This document shows positions 31,841 through 39,886 of a stretch of DNA of 48,666 nucleotides, piece after piece (position 1 is the stretch's first letter; every line of letters starts with the position of its first letter). Position numbers and translations under genes: made by a program. This DNA comes from Alistipes sp. GTDB lineage: Bacteria; Bacteroidota; Bacteroidia; Bacteroidales; Rikenellaceae. The notes beneath the pieces were generated by a model. The model saw only the letters and a program-made list of their open reading frames with translations. It did not search any database and was not told where the DNA came from. The stretch lies in NCBI GenBank assembly GCA_020026395.1, contig JAHHQM010000012.1, positions 1-48,666 on the forward strand. The letters are read 5' to 3'.

Positions 31841-33298
31841 ATGGGAATTAAATTTCGATTGATCGTCATGAACTTTTTACAGTACGCTGTATGGGGTGCA
31901 TGGCTGATCACCCTGGGAACCTATTGTTCGAGCACCCTTCACTTCGAAGGAGGCCAGATTGCGACCTTCTTTGCGACGATGGGTATCGCCTCGCTGTTCA
32001 TGCCCGCCATCATGGGCGTATTGGCCGACCGATTCATTCCGGCACAAAAACTGCTGGGCATCTGCCACCTGCTGGCGGGTGCTTTCCTGGCCTACGGTGC
32101 CACGCAAACCAGCTACAATACCTTATATATAGCCGTACTGTTGAGCGTGATGTTCTACATGCCGACCATCGCCCTGTCGAACTCCGTGGCATTCAACGCG
32201 CTGACCAAAGCCAAACTCGACACCGTGAAGGCCTTCCCGCCGATCCGTGTGTGGGGTACGGTGGGTTTCATCGCCGCCATGTGGTTCGTGAGCCTTGTGG
32301 TGGTGGATCGTGATTTCGGATTTGCACCCCTCAAGGACGAACCCTTCAAGACGGAGGTTTCGGCCGTTGTCAAGGATGCCACGCAACCCGGTGCCGAGGC
32401 GGTTTCAGCCACCGACAACTCGGCCAAACAGGCACTGCCCGAACTCGAGGCCGCAAACCCCATCGCCAAACTCGAAAAGGACGCCAACATCCTGTCGCTG
32501 ACCAAAAAACTGACGGCTCCCGAAACCAAGAAACCCGTCCAGCTGAAATATACGCCGTGGCAGTTGTTGTTCTCGGCCTTCCTGTCGTTGCTTTTGGCCG
32601 TTTATTCATTCACGCTGCCCGCCTGCCCCGTCAATCGCAACGTCAAGCAGCAGTCGTGGATCGACACCTTCGGTCTGAGAGCCTTCTCGCTGTTCAAGCA
32701 GCGTAAGATGGCCATCTTCTTCATCTTCTCGATGATGCTCGGTATGTCGCTCCAGATCACCAACGCCTTTGCCGATCCCTACATCTCGAGCTTCGGACAG
32801 TTGCCCGAATATGCCGATTCGCTGATCGTCCGCCAATCGACCATTCTGATCTCGTTGTCGCAGGTATCCGAGACCCTGTGTATCCTGCTCATCCCGTTCT
32901 TCCTGAAGCGTTTCGGCATCAAGAAGGTGATGTTGATCTCGATGATCGCCTGGGTATTGCGTTTCGGCCTGCTGGGCTTCGGTAATCCGGGTGCAGGTGC
33001 GTGGATGCTCGTCCTCTCGATGATCGTTTACGGCGTGGCCTTCGACTTCTTCAACATCTCGGGTTCGCTGTTCGTCGATCAGGAGACTTCGTCCGACATC
33101 CGCTCGTCGGCACAGGGCGTATTCATGATCATGACCAACGGTTTCGGTGCCTTCATCGGCTCGTACATCGCCGGTATGGTGGTCGATTGCTTCGCATTCC
33201 CCCACTCGTGGTTCATCTTTGCCGCCTACTCGCTGGCCGTAGCCATTGCGTTTGCCTTCGCATTCCGCTACAAATACAACCCCAAAGAGGCCAAATAA
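31841..33298 (+). CDS. Nucleoside:H+ symporter-type MFS permease
   Basis: 485 residues with about 12 membrane segments. The opening MGIKFRLIVMNFLQYAVWGAWLITLGTY and FNALTKAKLDTVKAFPPIRVWGTVGFIAAMW are typical of the NupG/XapB nucleoside permease family, which imports nucleosides with protons. An unusually long hydrophilic, Ala/Lys/Glu-rich loop (about 158-235) splits the two six-helix halves. The second half has FDFFNISGSLFVDQETSSDIRSSAQGVFMIMTNGFGAFIGSY, another family block. It could pair with the adenosine-kinase-like gene at 39887 in nucleoside salvage, though they are not linked. Single gene. Confidence 0.9.
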   Translation: MGIKFRLIVMNFLQYAVWGAWLITLGTYCSSTLHFEGGQIATFFATMGIASLFMPAIMGVLADRFIPAQKLLGICHLLAGAFLAYGATQTSYNTLYIAVLLSVMFYMPTIALSNSVAFNALTKAKLDTVKAFPPIRVWGTVGFIAAMWFVSLVVVDRDFGFAPLKDEPFKTEVSAVVKDATQPGAEAVSATDNSAKQALPELEAANPIAKLEKDANILSLTKKLTAPETKKPVQLKYTPWQLLFSAFLSLLLAVYSFTLPACPVNRNVKQQSWIDTFGLRAFSLFKQRKMAIFFIFSMMLGMSLQITNAFADPYISSFGQLPEYADSLIVRQSTILISLSQVSETLCILLIPFFLKRFGIKKVMLISMIAWVLRFGLLGFGNPGAGAWMLVLSMIVYGVAFDFFNISGSLFVDQETSSDIRSSAQGVFMIMTNGFGAFIGSYIAGMVVDCFAFPHSWFIFAAYSLAVAIAFAFAFRYKYNPKEAK

Positions 33299-33318
33299 CC
33301 ACCCTCAAACAACAAATT

Positions 33319-33350
33319 AACGGCGACGGATCACTCCGCCGCCGTTTTTT
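33319..33350 (+). terminator. Terminator of the permease gene
   Basis: 12-bp stem (33319-33330 with 33335-33346, one mismatch), loop TCAC, T6. Confidence 0.85.
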
Positions 33351-33383
33351 ATGCCTCCGCTTGGTGTTTCGGGAAGGGTTTCT

Positions 33384-33391
33384 TATCTTTG
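33384..33391 (+). promoter_or_regulatory. -7 element for the acyltransferase gene
   Basis: TATCTTTG, with TTGG 19 nt upstream as a degenerate -33. The leader is about 15 nt. Confidence 0.5.
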
Positions 33392-33413
33392 AATCCGAAA
33401 AAACAATCCGACC

Positions 33414-34466
33414 ATGACCCCGAAACCCCACACCCGCCAATCCAACATGGAACTGCTGCGCATCCTCTCGATGCTTCTGGTCGTATTGGTTCATACGGGT
33501 TACTATTCGCTCGGCCGTCCGACCGTCGCCGAGGTGCAGGCCGATCCCCTGTCGCAATTCAGCCTGAACTTTTTCCAGGCACTTGCCACGGGATGCGTCG
33601 ATCTGTTCATCCTGCTGACGGGTTATTTCGGCATCAGACGCCCCACGGTCAAGGGTGCGGCCAACCTCCTGTTCCAGTGCGCGTTCTACTCGATCGGCAT
33701 CTGCGCGGTGATGCTCCTTACGGGCGCAGTCCCCTTCACGTGGGCAACGGCTTTCCGATCGCTGCTCATCACGCGGGGCTATTGGTTTGTCAACTCCTAC
33801 CTCTGCCTTTACCTGCTCTCGCCACTGCTGAACCGCCTTATCGAACGCTCCCCGCGCAAACGACTGCGTAATATCCTCGTCGGATTCTTCACGCTCCAGA
33901 CCCTGATCGTGTGGGGACTCAACATCGGCAATTTCTTTATCGGAGGCTACTCGCTCTCCTCGTTCATGAGCCTTTACCTGCTCGCCCGCTACGTCCGAAT
34001 CTACGGCGGCGGATGGTGCAGCCTTCCCCGCATGGCGGATCTTGCCGTCGTGCTGCTCCTGCCGCTGGTCATTGCCCTTTTGGCAACGGCCAACACCTTC
34101 TTCGAATGGAACATCTTCGGCGATGACGTGAAATACAAGATGGATCTCTACTCCTACATCAACCCGCTGGTGCTCATCGGTTCGGTCTACCTGATGCTCT
34201 TCTGCTCGAAACTCTCGTTCCAGAGCAAAGGTGTGAATCTTGTGGCGGGCTCGTGCCTTTCGGTCTACCTCGTCCACCTCAACCCGCTGGTGGCGCCCCA
34301 TTTCCGCGCCTGCGTGCAAATGATCCACGAGGAGTTCCACGGCGTGGCGCTTGCGGGAATGATCCTTGCGCTGATGGTCGGGATCTATGCGGCATCGGTC
34401 GCAATCGACCAACTCCGCATCCGATTGTGGACGAAGCTCTCCTCGCGTTTTCAGATCTTACATTAA
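33414..34466 (+). CDS. Membrane acyltransferase 3 family protein
   Basis: 350 residues with about 10 hydrophobic segments. The opening SNMELLRILSMLLVVLVHTGYYSLG carries the conserved Arg/His region of acyltransferase-3 proteins (OafA/WecH type), followed by GCVDLFILLTGYFGI, another family signature. These proteins acetylate or otherwise acylate sugars of surface polysaccharides at the inner membrane. A start at the internal Met12 is also possible. Single gene sharing a terminator with the convergent aldolase gene. The acceptor glycan is unknown. Confidence 0.9.
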   Translation: MTPKPHTRQSNMELLRILSMLLVVLVHTGYYSLGRPTVAEVQADPLSQFSLNFFQALATGCVDLFILLTGYFGIRRPTVKGAANLLFQCAFYSIGICAVMLLTGAVPFTWATAFRSLLITRGYWFVNSYLCLYLLSPLLNRLIERSPRKRLRNILVGFFTLQTLIVWGLNIGNFFIGGYSLSSFMSLYLLARYVRIYGGGWCSLPRMADLAVVLLLPLVIALLATANTFFEWNIFGDDVKYKMDLYSYINPLVLIGSVYLMLFCSKLSFQSKGVNLVAGSCLSVYLVHLNPLVAPHFRACVQMIHEEFHGVALAGMILALMVGIYAASVAIDQLRIRLWTKLSSRFQILH

Positions 34467-34483
34467 GACACCTATATATAAAT

Positions 34484-34518
34484 AAAAAACCTTCCACCGT
34501 TCGGAGGAAGGTTTTATT
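34484..34518. terminator. Bidirectional terminator, acyltransferase / transaldolase
   Basis: 10-bp stem (34487-34496 with 34507-34516) with flanking A and T runs. Confidence 0.85.
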
Positions 34519-34538
34519 ATTTTGGTCTGATCCAAAAT

Positions 34539-35198
34539 TTAGGCATTGACCTTGGCGTGGTCGGCGAGGAATTTCTCCAGACCGATATCCGTCAGCGGGT
34601 GCTTCAGCAGACCCTTGATGGCGTTCAGCGGACAGGTAGCCACGTCGGCACCTGCATCCAGACACTTGATGATGTGGTTCGTGTGGCGGATCGAAGCGGC
34701 CAGCACCTGCGTCTTGTAGCCATAGGTACGGTAAACGCGTACGATGTGGGCAACCAACTCGACACCGTCCTCCGAGATGTCGTCCAGACGGCCGACAAAC
34801 GGCGATACGAACGTCGCACCTGCCTTGGCAGCCAACAGTGCCTGTCCTACCGAGAAGACCAGCGTGCAGTTGGTGCGATAGCCCTTCTTCGAGAAGTACT
34901 TCACGGCGCGGATACCCTCGGCCGTGCACGGCAGCTTGATGACGATCTTTGCGGGATTGATGGCGTGGAGCTCCTCGCCCTCGCGGATCATACCCTCGTA
35001 GTCGGTGGCGATCACCTCGGCACTCACGTTGTCCTCGACGATGTCGCAGATTTGACGGTAGTGCTCCTTGCAGGCCTCGTCGCCGCGAATGTTCTCCTTG
35101 GCCATCAGCGAAGGATTGGTCGTTACGCCGTCCAGCACACCCATTTCATTGGCCTCACGAATCTGAGCCAGATTTGCAGTATCAATAAAGAATTTCAT
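34539..35198 (-). CDS. Transaldolase / fructose-6-phosphate aldolase family protein
   Basis: 219 residues from the ATG at 35198 (MKFFIDTANLAQIREA). The short TalC/FSA-type form is recognised by FIDTANL, GVTTNPSLMAKE, IVIKLPCT (Schiff-base Lys88), NCTLVFSVGQALLAAKAGATFVSPFVGRLDD and VLAASIRHTNH. It makes or breaks the C3-C4 bond of ketose phosphates, linking the pentose phosphate pathway and glycolysis; many Bacteroidetes annotate this form as transaldolase. The frame upstream of Met19 runs into the promoter region, so the shorter start is chosen. Confidence 0.93.
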   Translation of the reverse strand: MKFFIDTANLAQIREANEMGVLDGVTTNPSLMAKENIRGDEACKEHYRQICDIVEDNVSAEVIATDYEGMIREGEELHAINPAKIVIKLPCTAEGIRAVKYFSKKGYRTNCTLVFSVGQALLAAKAGATFVSPFVGRLDDISEDGVELVAHIVRVYRTYGYKTQVLAASIRHTNHIIKCLDAGADVATCPLNAIKGLLKHPLTDIGLEKFLADHAKVNA

Positions 35199-35317
35199 GT
35201 TAGTATAGAAGTTTGGTTTTTTGAACATATAAAGATACGAAATTTTCGGCATACTTTACCTAAAAATCGGAAAAAAGCAAAAAAATCAGATGTATCCTGA
35301 AAATTTTGGTACTTTGT

Positions 35318-35349
35318 TTTGCATAATACCAAAATAAGTATTATACTTG
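35318..35349 (+). promoter_or_regulatory. Promoter of the PspC/PadR/GIN operon
   Basis: TTTG (35318-35321), 20 nt, TATACTTG (35342-35349; one change from TAnnTTTG). The operator-like dyads listed separately overlap it. Confidence 0.65.
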
Positions 35350-35362
35350 CAGTACAAAAGTA
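35323..35362 (+). promoter_or_regulatory. Operator-like dyads, probable PadR binding site
   Basis: ATAATAC (35323-35329) and GTATTAT (35338-35344) form a perfect 7-bp dyad with an 8-nt spacer between the -33 and -7 elements. A second dyad, TACTT (35344-35348) and AAGTA (35358-35362), lies just downstream. PadR-family repressors usually bind dyads with about 8-nt spacing, and this operon encodes one. Confidence 0.5.
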
Positions 35363-35381
35363 GTATAAAAATCTTTTTACC

Positions 35382-35882
35382 ATGAAAGAGACCATAAACG
35401 TAAACATCGGCTCGCTTGCCTTCACCCTCGATCGTGACGCCTACGACGAACTCCGCAACTACCTGGATGAGATTCGCCGTCACCTGCCCGACGAGGATCA
35501 CGATACGCTGGACGACATCGAGGGACGCATTGCCGAAATTTTGAGTGGCGAGGTGCGCAATCCGATGCAGGTCGTGACCTATAATATGGTCATGCGTCTC
35601 AAGGAGCAGATCGGTGCGCCGTCGTGCTTCGGTGAAGAGTCGCACACCCCGCGGCCTACGCCCCAAAAGAATCAGCGCATCTACCGCTCGCGCAAGGAGC
35701 GCATTCTGGCGGGTATCTGCGGCGGATTGGGCGCATATTTCAATGCGGACGCCGCCCTGATCCGTCTTATCGCCCTGATTTTGATTTTCTTCGGCGGAGT
35801 ATCCGTCTGGCTGTATATCATCCTGTGGATTCTGATCCCCGAAGAGCCTCTGGACAACCCTTTCTCTAACAAACAACATTAA
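35382..35882 (+). CDS. PspC-domain membrane protein (first copy)
   Basis: 166 residues. The N-terminal 75 residues (KETINVNIGSLAFTLDRDAY...LDDIEGRIAEIL) are the soluble domain seen before PspC in Bacteroidetes; the same block recurs in the third copy at 37366. A linker of about 20 residues leads to the PspC domain (about 98-155: RIYRSRKERILAGICGGLGAYF, then a membrane segment and WLYIILWILIP). PspC proteins sense or protect against inner-membrane stress in Enterobacteria. First gene of a five-gene operon with a PadR regulator. Confidence 0.9.
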   Translation: MKETINVNIGSLAFTLDRDAYDELRNYLDEIRRHLPDEDHDTLDDIEGRIAEILSGEVRNPMQVVTYNMVMRLKEQIGAPSCFGEESHTPRPTPQKNQRIYRSRKERILAGICGGLGAYFNADAALIRLIALILIFFGGVSVWLYIILWILIPEEPLDNPFSNKQH

Positions 35883-35895
35883 AAATTTTCCAGAT

Positions 35896-36072
35896 ATGCA
35901 CATTCAAACCAATAGCACCAACCTGTATCGGTCTTCCGACAATGCCGTTCTTGCCGGCATTTGCGCAGGTATTGCCGAACATTTCGGTTGGGACACAGGT
36001 ACATTGCGACTCATTACGCTCATCCTGATTTTGGCAGGCGGAATATCGCTCTGGGTATATATCATTTTATGA
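35896..36072 (+). CDS. Mini-PspC protein ending early at a TGA
   Basis: 58 residues (MHIQTNSTNLYRSSDNAVLAG...). It is a bare PspC domain: YRSSDNAVLAGICAGIAEHFGWD, then a membrane segment ending WVYIIL. In the first copy the same point reads YIILWILIP. Here the Trp codon is replaced by TGA (36070-36072); reading on in frame gives ILIPKK and then TAA at 36091-36093, so the expected full length would be 65 residues (35896-36093). The product lacks only the last few residues and may still insert into the membrane. A sequencing error or a recent nonsense mutation are alternatives. 13 nt after the first PspC gene, 30 nt before padR. Confidence 0.75.
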   Translation: MHIQTNSTNLYRSSDNAVLAGICAGIAEHFGWDTGTLRLITLILILAGGISLWVYIIL

Positions 36073-36102
36073 ATTCTCATCCCCAAAAAATAACACTAGA
36101 CC

Positions 36103-36453
36103 ATGGAAATCGACGAAAATATCAAAATTCAAATGCGCAAGGGAATCCTCGAATATTGCATTCTCTCGATTCTTTCGCAGGGTGATTCCTATGCACCGGA
36201 GATCATCGCCGAAATGAAGGACAAGGAGATGATCGTGGTCGAGGGTACGCTCTACCCGCTGCTTACGCGTCTGAAAAATTCGGGACTGCTCGATTACCGT
36301 TGGGAAGAGTCGCCCCAAGGCCCGCCGCGCAAGTACTACACCCTTTCCGAAAAGGGACACGAACACCTTGCCATACTCGACGCCGCATGGCAGGAAATGA
36401 TCTCCCAGATCGAAGCCATCCGTCACGGAATATCCATATCCGTCAGTAAATAA
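36103..36453 (+). CDS. PadR-family transcriptional regulator
   Basis: 116 residues. The winged-helix PadR domain is shown by QMRKGILEYCILSILSQGDSYAPEIIAEM, then VVEGTLYPLLTRLKNSGLLDYRW and GPPRKYYTLSEKGHEHL. These are the family's recognition-helix and wing motifs. PadR regulators are mostly dimeric repressors that respond to a ligand; this short form lacks a big C-terminal domain and dimerises through one helix. It lies inside the PspC operon, so it most likely controls it through the promoter dyads at 35323-35362. Confidence 0.92.
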   Translation: MEIDENIKIQMRKGILEYCILSILSQGDSYAPEIIAEMKDKEMIVVEGTLYPLLTRLKNSGLLDYRWEESPQGPPRKYYTLSEKGHEHLAILDAAWQEMISQIEAIRHGISISVSK

Positions 36454-36472
36454 CCTTTAAAATACCCATACC

Positions 36473-37357
36473 ATGAAAAATCCGATTTTACACACCCTTA
36501 CCCTGTTGTTAGCCCTTTCGCTCGGTGTGCAATCCGTCTCGGCACAAATCACCCAGAAACGCCTCCCCGTACCCGACTACCGTGCGGTTGTTGCCCGTCA
36601 CGGCATCAACGTAACCCTCACCAAACGCCCCTCAAAGGAGATCCTGATCAAGGCCGACCAGTCGGTAATCGACTTCGTAAAGGTCGCCTGTGACATGGGT
36701 ACGCTCTCCATTCAGATGGAGACCGACAGTCGCATCATGATGAAAAATCGCGAGGTCGAAGTGATCGTTCCGCTGAACGACCGACTCGATCTGATCGAAG
36801 CCAATTCATCGGCAGACATCCGTTCCGAACGCCCGATCAAAGGGGATGGCATAACCTTCCGTGCATCGTCGTCGGCACGCATCGTGGCTGCCGCCCAATG
36901 CAAGACCTTCAACGGCTACGCATCGTCGTCGGCCGATCTGGTCATTGCCGTCGAAGCCACCCATTGCGACCTCAAAGCCACCTCGTCCGCCGACATAAAA
37001 TGCTCGATCAAAGCCGACGACAGTCAGATTTCGGCCACCTCGTCGGCCGAAATCGAAGCCGAGAACCACACCCGCAACCGCTGCACGCTGGATGCCACAT
37101 CTTCGGCCGAAATCGAACTGGAGGGTACGGCACAGGAACTCACGGTAAAAACCTCCTCTTCAGGCGAGATCAAGGCCGAGGATTTCTATGTGGGCAATGC
37201 CGAAGCCGATGCCACATCGGGAAGTTACATCGAACTGAATTTCACCCACAAACTCATCGCCCGTGCCTCATCGGGAGGACGCATCTGCTATACGGGTCCC
37301 GGCACCGATATTGATGCACGCACCTCGTCGGGGGGCAGTGTGAGATCCTTAAAATAA
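36473..37357 (+). CDS. GIN-domain (DUF2807) secreted protein
   Basis: 294 residues with a signal peptide (MKNPILHTLTLLLALSLGVQSVSAQ). The rest is a putative beta-helix: about ten rungs of 18-21 residues, each with S-S/G-A/G-x-I/L (SSADI, SSARI, SSADL, SSADI, SSAEI, SSAEI, SSGEI, SGSYI, SGGRI, SGGSV). This is the pattern of DUF2807/GIN proteins, usually encoded with PspC and PadR genes in Bacteroidetes. The exported protein may act in the periplasm or at the outer membrane; function unknown. Same operon as its neighbours (20-bp and 8-bp gaps). Confidence 0.9.
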   Translation: MKNPILHTLTLLLALSLGVQSVSAQITQKRLPVPDYRAVVARHGINVTLTKRPSKEILIKADQSVIDFVKVACDMGTLSIQMETDSRIMMKNREVEVIVPLNDRLDLIEANSSADIRSERPIKGDGITFRASSSARIVAAAQCKTFNGYASSSADLVIAVEATHCDLKATSSADIKCSIKADDSQISATSSAEIEAENHTRNRCTLDATSSAEIELEGTAQELTVKTSSSGEIKAEDFYVGNAEADATSGSYIELNFTHKLIARASSGGRICYTGPGTDIDARTSSGGSVRSLK

Positions 37358-37365
37358 ACGCAGTC

Positions 37366-38574
37366 ATGAACGAAATCAAGAAATACAGTATTTCCGGCAT
37401 CGCCTTCGCCTTCGACGAGGAGGCCTACAATGCCTTGAAACGCTACCTCGACAGCCTCGAGGAGGCCTACCGAACCTCTTCGGACGGACGCGAGATCCTG
37501 GCCGACCTCGAAGCCCGCATCGCCGAACTGATTCTTTCTGCGCAGGATGCCCAGCGCGTCGTGCAACTTCCGCTCATTCAAAATATTATCCGCCAGTTGG
37601 GTACGGTGCGGGATATCTCCGACAGCGACTCCTCGTCGCAGACGGACGACGACCTCGAACCCGATCCCGATTCGCGCATCTCGCGCCGTCTGTATCGTTC
37701 GATGGAGGGTGCGAAGTTGGGCGGTGTCTGCATCGGACTGGGCAAGTATTTCAACATCAACCCCCTGTGGATCCGACTCGGCATGTTCCTGCCGTTTCTG
37801 ATTTCCATCATAGCAAACAGCTTGAATATCTGGGCTTTATCCAGTATGCTGATGAACATGCAGTTTATCCTCATCGTCTGCTATGTGATCCTGTGGTTCA
37901 GCCTTCCGACGGCACGCTCCGCACGCCAGAAACTCGAGATGGAGGGTCGCCCCATCACGGCTCGATCCGTAGCCGAGGTAACCGCCACGGCCAACGATGC
38001 CGACAGCAAGGCCAAACCCATCGTCGCCGAAGCCGTGTCGCTGTTCGGACGCATCATCATCATCTTTCTGAAGATCATTGCAGGATTGTTTGTCGTCGGA
38101 CTGGTAACCGTAGCCGTCGGGATGTTCCTTTCGCTGTTCTCCTCGTCGCTGCTCATTCCCTTCTCCCCGCTGGCCAATCTTCCGCAAGGTTTTGTGATCC
38201 TCAGCATCCTGATCCTGCTCACTCCGTTGGTATTGTTGATCTACATCCTGTTCTGCCTGATCATCTCCCACAAGATCTCGCTCCGAGCCTCGCTGATTCT
38301 GTTTCTTTTGTGGATTCTGGAGATTGCCACGCTGGTCATCGTGACGCTGACTTCGCCGCAAAATCCCTTCCTTCTGGATCGTTCCATGCGCTGGCTCAAA
38401 TTCGGCCCTGTCGAGATGAAACTCGAACCCGAAGACATTGACGAGGATGCCGCACTCAACGACCTGAAACAACAGCTCAACGAGGGCAACCTCCAGATGA
38501 ATCTTCAGATCGACGACAATTCGGTGAAGGCCACCGTAACGACCACGCCCACGGAGCCGAAGCCGAAGCAATAA
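37366..38574 (+). CDS. PspC-domain membrane protein with extended C-terminus (third copy)
   Basis: 402 residues. It begins with the same soluble block as the first copy (MNEIKKYSISGIAFAFDEEAYNALKRYLDSLEEAY...LADLEARIAELI), a linker, then PspC (about 105-185: RRLYRSMEGAKLGGVCIGLGKYFNINPLWIRLGMF). Residues about 225-320 hold three more membrane segments, and the C-terminal 65 residues are soluble and acidic. It closes the operon, ended by the hairpin at 38617. The extra membrane part suggests a more elaborate sensor or scaffold than the first copy. Confidence 0.9.
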   Translation: MNEIKKYSISGIAFAFDEEAYNALKRYLDSLEEAYRTSSDGREILADLEARIAELILSAQDAQRVVQLPLIQNIIRQLGTVRDISDSDSSSQTDDDLEPDPDSRISRRLYRSMEGAKLGGVCIGLGKYFNINPLWIRLGMFLPFLISIIANSLNIWALSSMLMNMQFILIVCYVILWFSLPTARSARQKLEMEGRPITARSVAEVTATANDADSKAKPIVAEAVSLFGRIIIIFLKIIAGLFVVGLVTVAVGMFLSLFSSSLLIPFSPLANLPQGFVILSILILLTPLVLLIYILFCLIISHKISLRASLILFLLWILEIATLVIVTLTSPQNPFLLDRSMRWLKFGPVEMKLEPEDIDEDAALNDLKQQLNEGNLQMNLQIDDNSVKATVTTTPTEPKPKQ

Positions 38575-38616
38575 AACCGACATCATAAGCGGATGTTCAA
38601 AATAAAAGTTTTTTCG

Positions 38617-38661
38617 AGAAATCGGGAACGCCCCCTACCAGCGGCAGTTCCCGATTTTTTT
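38617..38661 (+). terminator. Terminator of the PspC/PadR operon
   Basis: 11-bp stem (38619-38629 with 38647-38657) with a further GCC/GGC pairing inside the loop, T7 following. Confidence 0.85.
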
Positions 38662-38753
38662 GTTTCTTTTCAGGAAAGGAAACCCGCCGCAGAGCCACTC
38701 CCGACGCGGTTTTTCCAAAAACGAAGGCCTCGAAGACGGATTCGCCCCCGAAT

Positions 38754-38786
38754 TTTGATGTTTCCAAAGAAAAATCACTACCTTTG
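38754..38786 (+). promoter_or_regulatory. Promoter of pfkA
   Basis: TTTG (38754-38757), 21 nt, TACCTTTG (38779-38786). Leader about 75 nt. Confidence 0.75.
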
Positions 38787-38869
38787 AGTAATTTTTGGAA
38801 CTTGAAATCGAAGTGCGGTAAAGTATTTGTGATGACAGGGTTTCCAGGTTCAGAAAACACAGAAAGAAT

Positions 38870-39850
38870 ATGGCAAACATCAAATGTATCGGCATCCTCA
38901 CCTCGGGCGGCGATGCCCCCGGTATGAATGCGGCCATCCGTGCCGTGACCCGAACGGCAATCTACCACAATTTTGCGGTAAAGGGCATTATGCGCGGTTA
39001 CAAGGGACTGGTCTGCAACGAAATCGTTGATTTCCATTCGCAGAGCGTCAGCAACATCATCCAGCAGGGCGGTACCATCCTCAAGACGGCACGCTGCAAG
39101 GAATTTTCCACGCCCGAAGTACGCCAAAAAGCCTACGAAAACCTTTGTGCGGCAGGCATTGACGCACTGGTTGTGATCGGCGGTGACGGATCGCTCACCG
39201 GAGCGAGCATCTTCGCCGAAGAGTTCAACATCCCGATTGTGGGACTTCCCGGCACGATCGACAACGATCTGGGCGGTACCGATGCCACGATCGGTTTCGA
39301 CACGGCACTCAACACCATCATGGACGCCGTCGATAAGTTGCGCGACACGGCATCGAGCCACGAGCGCCTGTTCTTCGTCGAGGTGATGGGACATACGGCG
39401 GGTTATCTGGCACTTAATTCGGCCATTGCGTCGGGTTCCGAGGCCGCGATCATCCCCGAAATGGAAACCGAAGTCGACCAGTTGGCCGAACTCATCAATC
39501 AGGGTTTCCGCAAGAGCAAGAACTCGGCAATCGTCATCGTGGCGGAGAATCCCGAGACGGGTGGCGCAACGGGTCTTGCCGAGCGTATCAAGAAAGAGTT
39601 TCCCGAATATGATGCCCGCGTGACGATCCTCGGCCACATCCAGCGCGGCGGTTCGCCGACGGCCATCGACCGCATCCTCGCCTCGCGTATGGGACAGGCT
39701 GCCATCGAGGCTCTGATGGAGGGTCAGCGCAACGTGATGATCGGCGTGGAGAACGGACGCATCGTTTATGTGCCCTTCACCAAGGCAGTCAAACACAACA
39801 AAGGCATCAACCGCGACGACCTCAATCTGGTGAAGATCCTTTCGATCTAA
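38870..39850 (+). CDS. pfkA: ATP-dependent 6-phosphofructokinase
   Basis: 326 residues. The glycolysis enzyme makes fructose 1,6-bisphosphate. Motifs: ILTSGGDAPGMNAAIR at the N-terminus; VIGGDGSLTGA with Gly107 (ATP type; the pyrophosphate type has Asp here); TIDND with catalytic Asp131; VEVMGHTAGYLAL; and ILGHIQRGGSPTAIDRILASRMG for substrate binding. It has its own promoter. A sugar/nucleoside kinase follows 36 bp downstream without a terminator between them, so they may be cotranscribed. Confidence 0.96.
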   Translation: MANIKCIGILTSGGDAPGMNAAIRAVTRTAIYHNFAVKGIMRGYKGLVCNEIVDFHSQSVSNIIQQGGTILKTARCKEFSTPEVRQKAYENLCAAGIDALVVIGGDGSLTGASIFAEEFNIPIVGLPGTIDNDLGGTDATIGFDTALNTIMDAVDKLRDTASSHERLFFVEVMGHTAGYLALNSAIASGSEAAIIPEMETEVDQLAELINQGFRKSKNSAIVIVAENPETGGATGLAERIKKEFPEYDARVTILGHIQRGGSPTAIDRILASRMGQAAIEALMEGQRNVMIGVENGRIVYVPFTKAVKHNKGINRDDLNLVKILSI

Positions 39851-39886
39851 AAGCAAGCAACAAAATATCCAAACTTAACGTAACGA

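Noticed and set aside
36070..36072. Selenocysteine or reassigned UGA in the mini-PspC gene
   Set aside because: Expected residue is Trp, not Cys; no SECIS-like hairpin seen, and UGA is used as a normal stop in neighbouring genes such as pcrA.
36473..37357. Repeat-rich GIN gene as a CRISPR-like or tandem DNA repeat
   Set aside because: The repetition is at protein level (SSA-x-I rungs) with irregular 18-21-residue spacing and poor DNA identity; it is a beta-helix protein.
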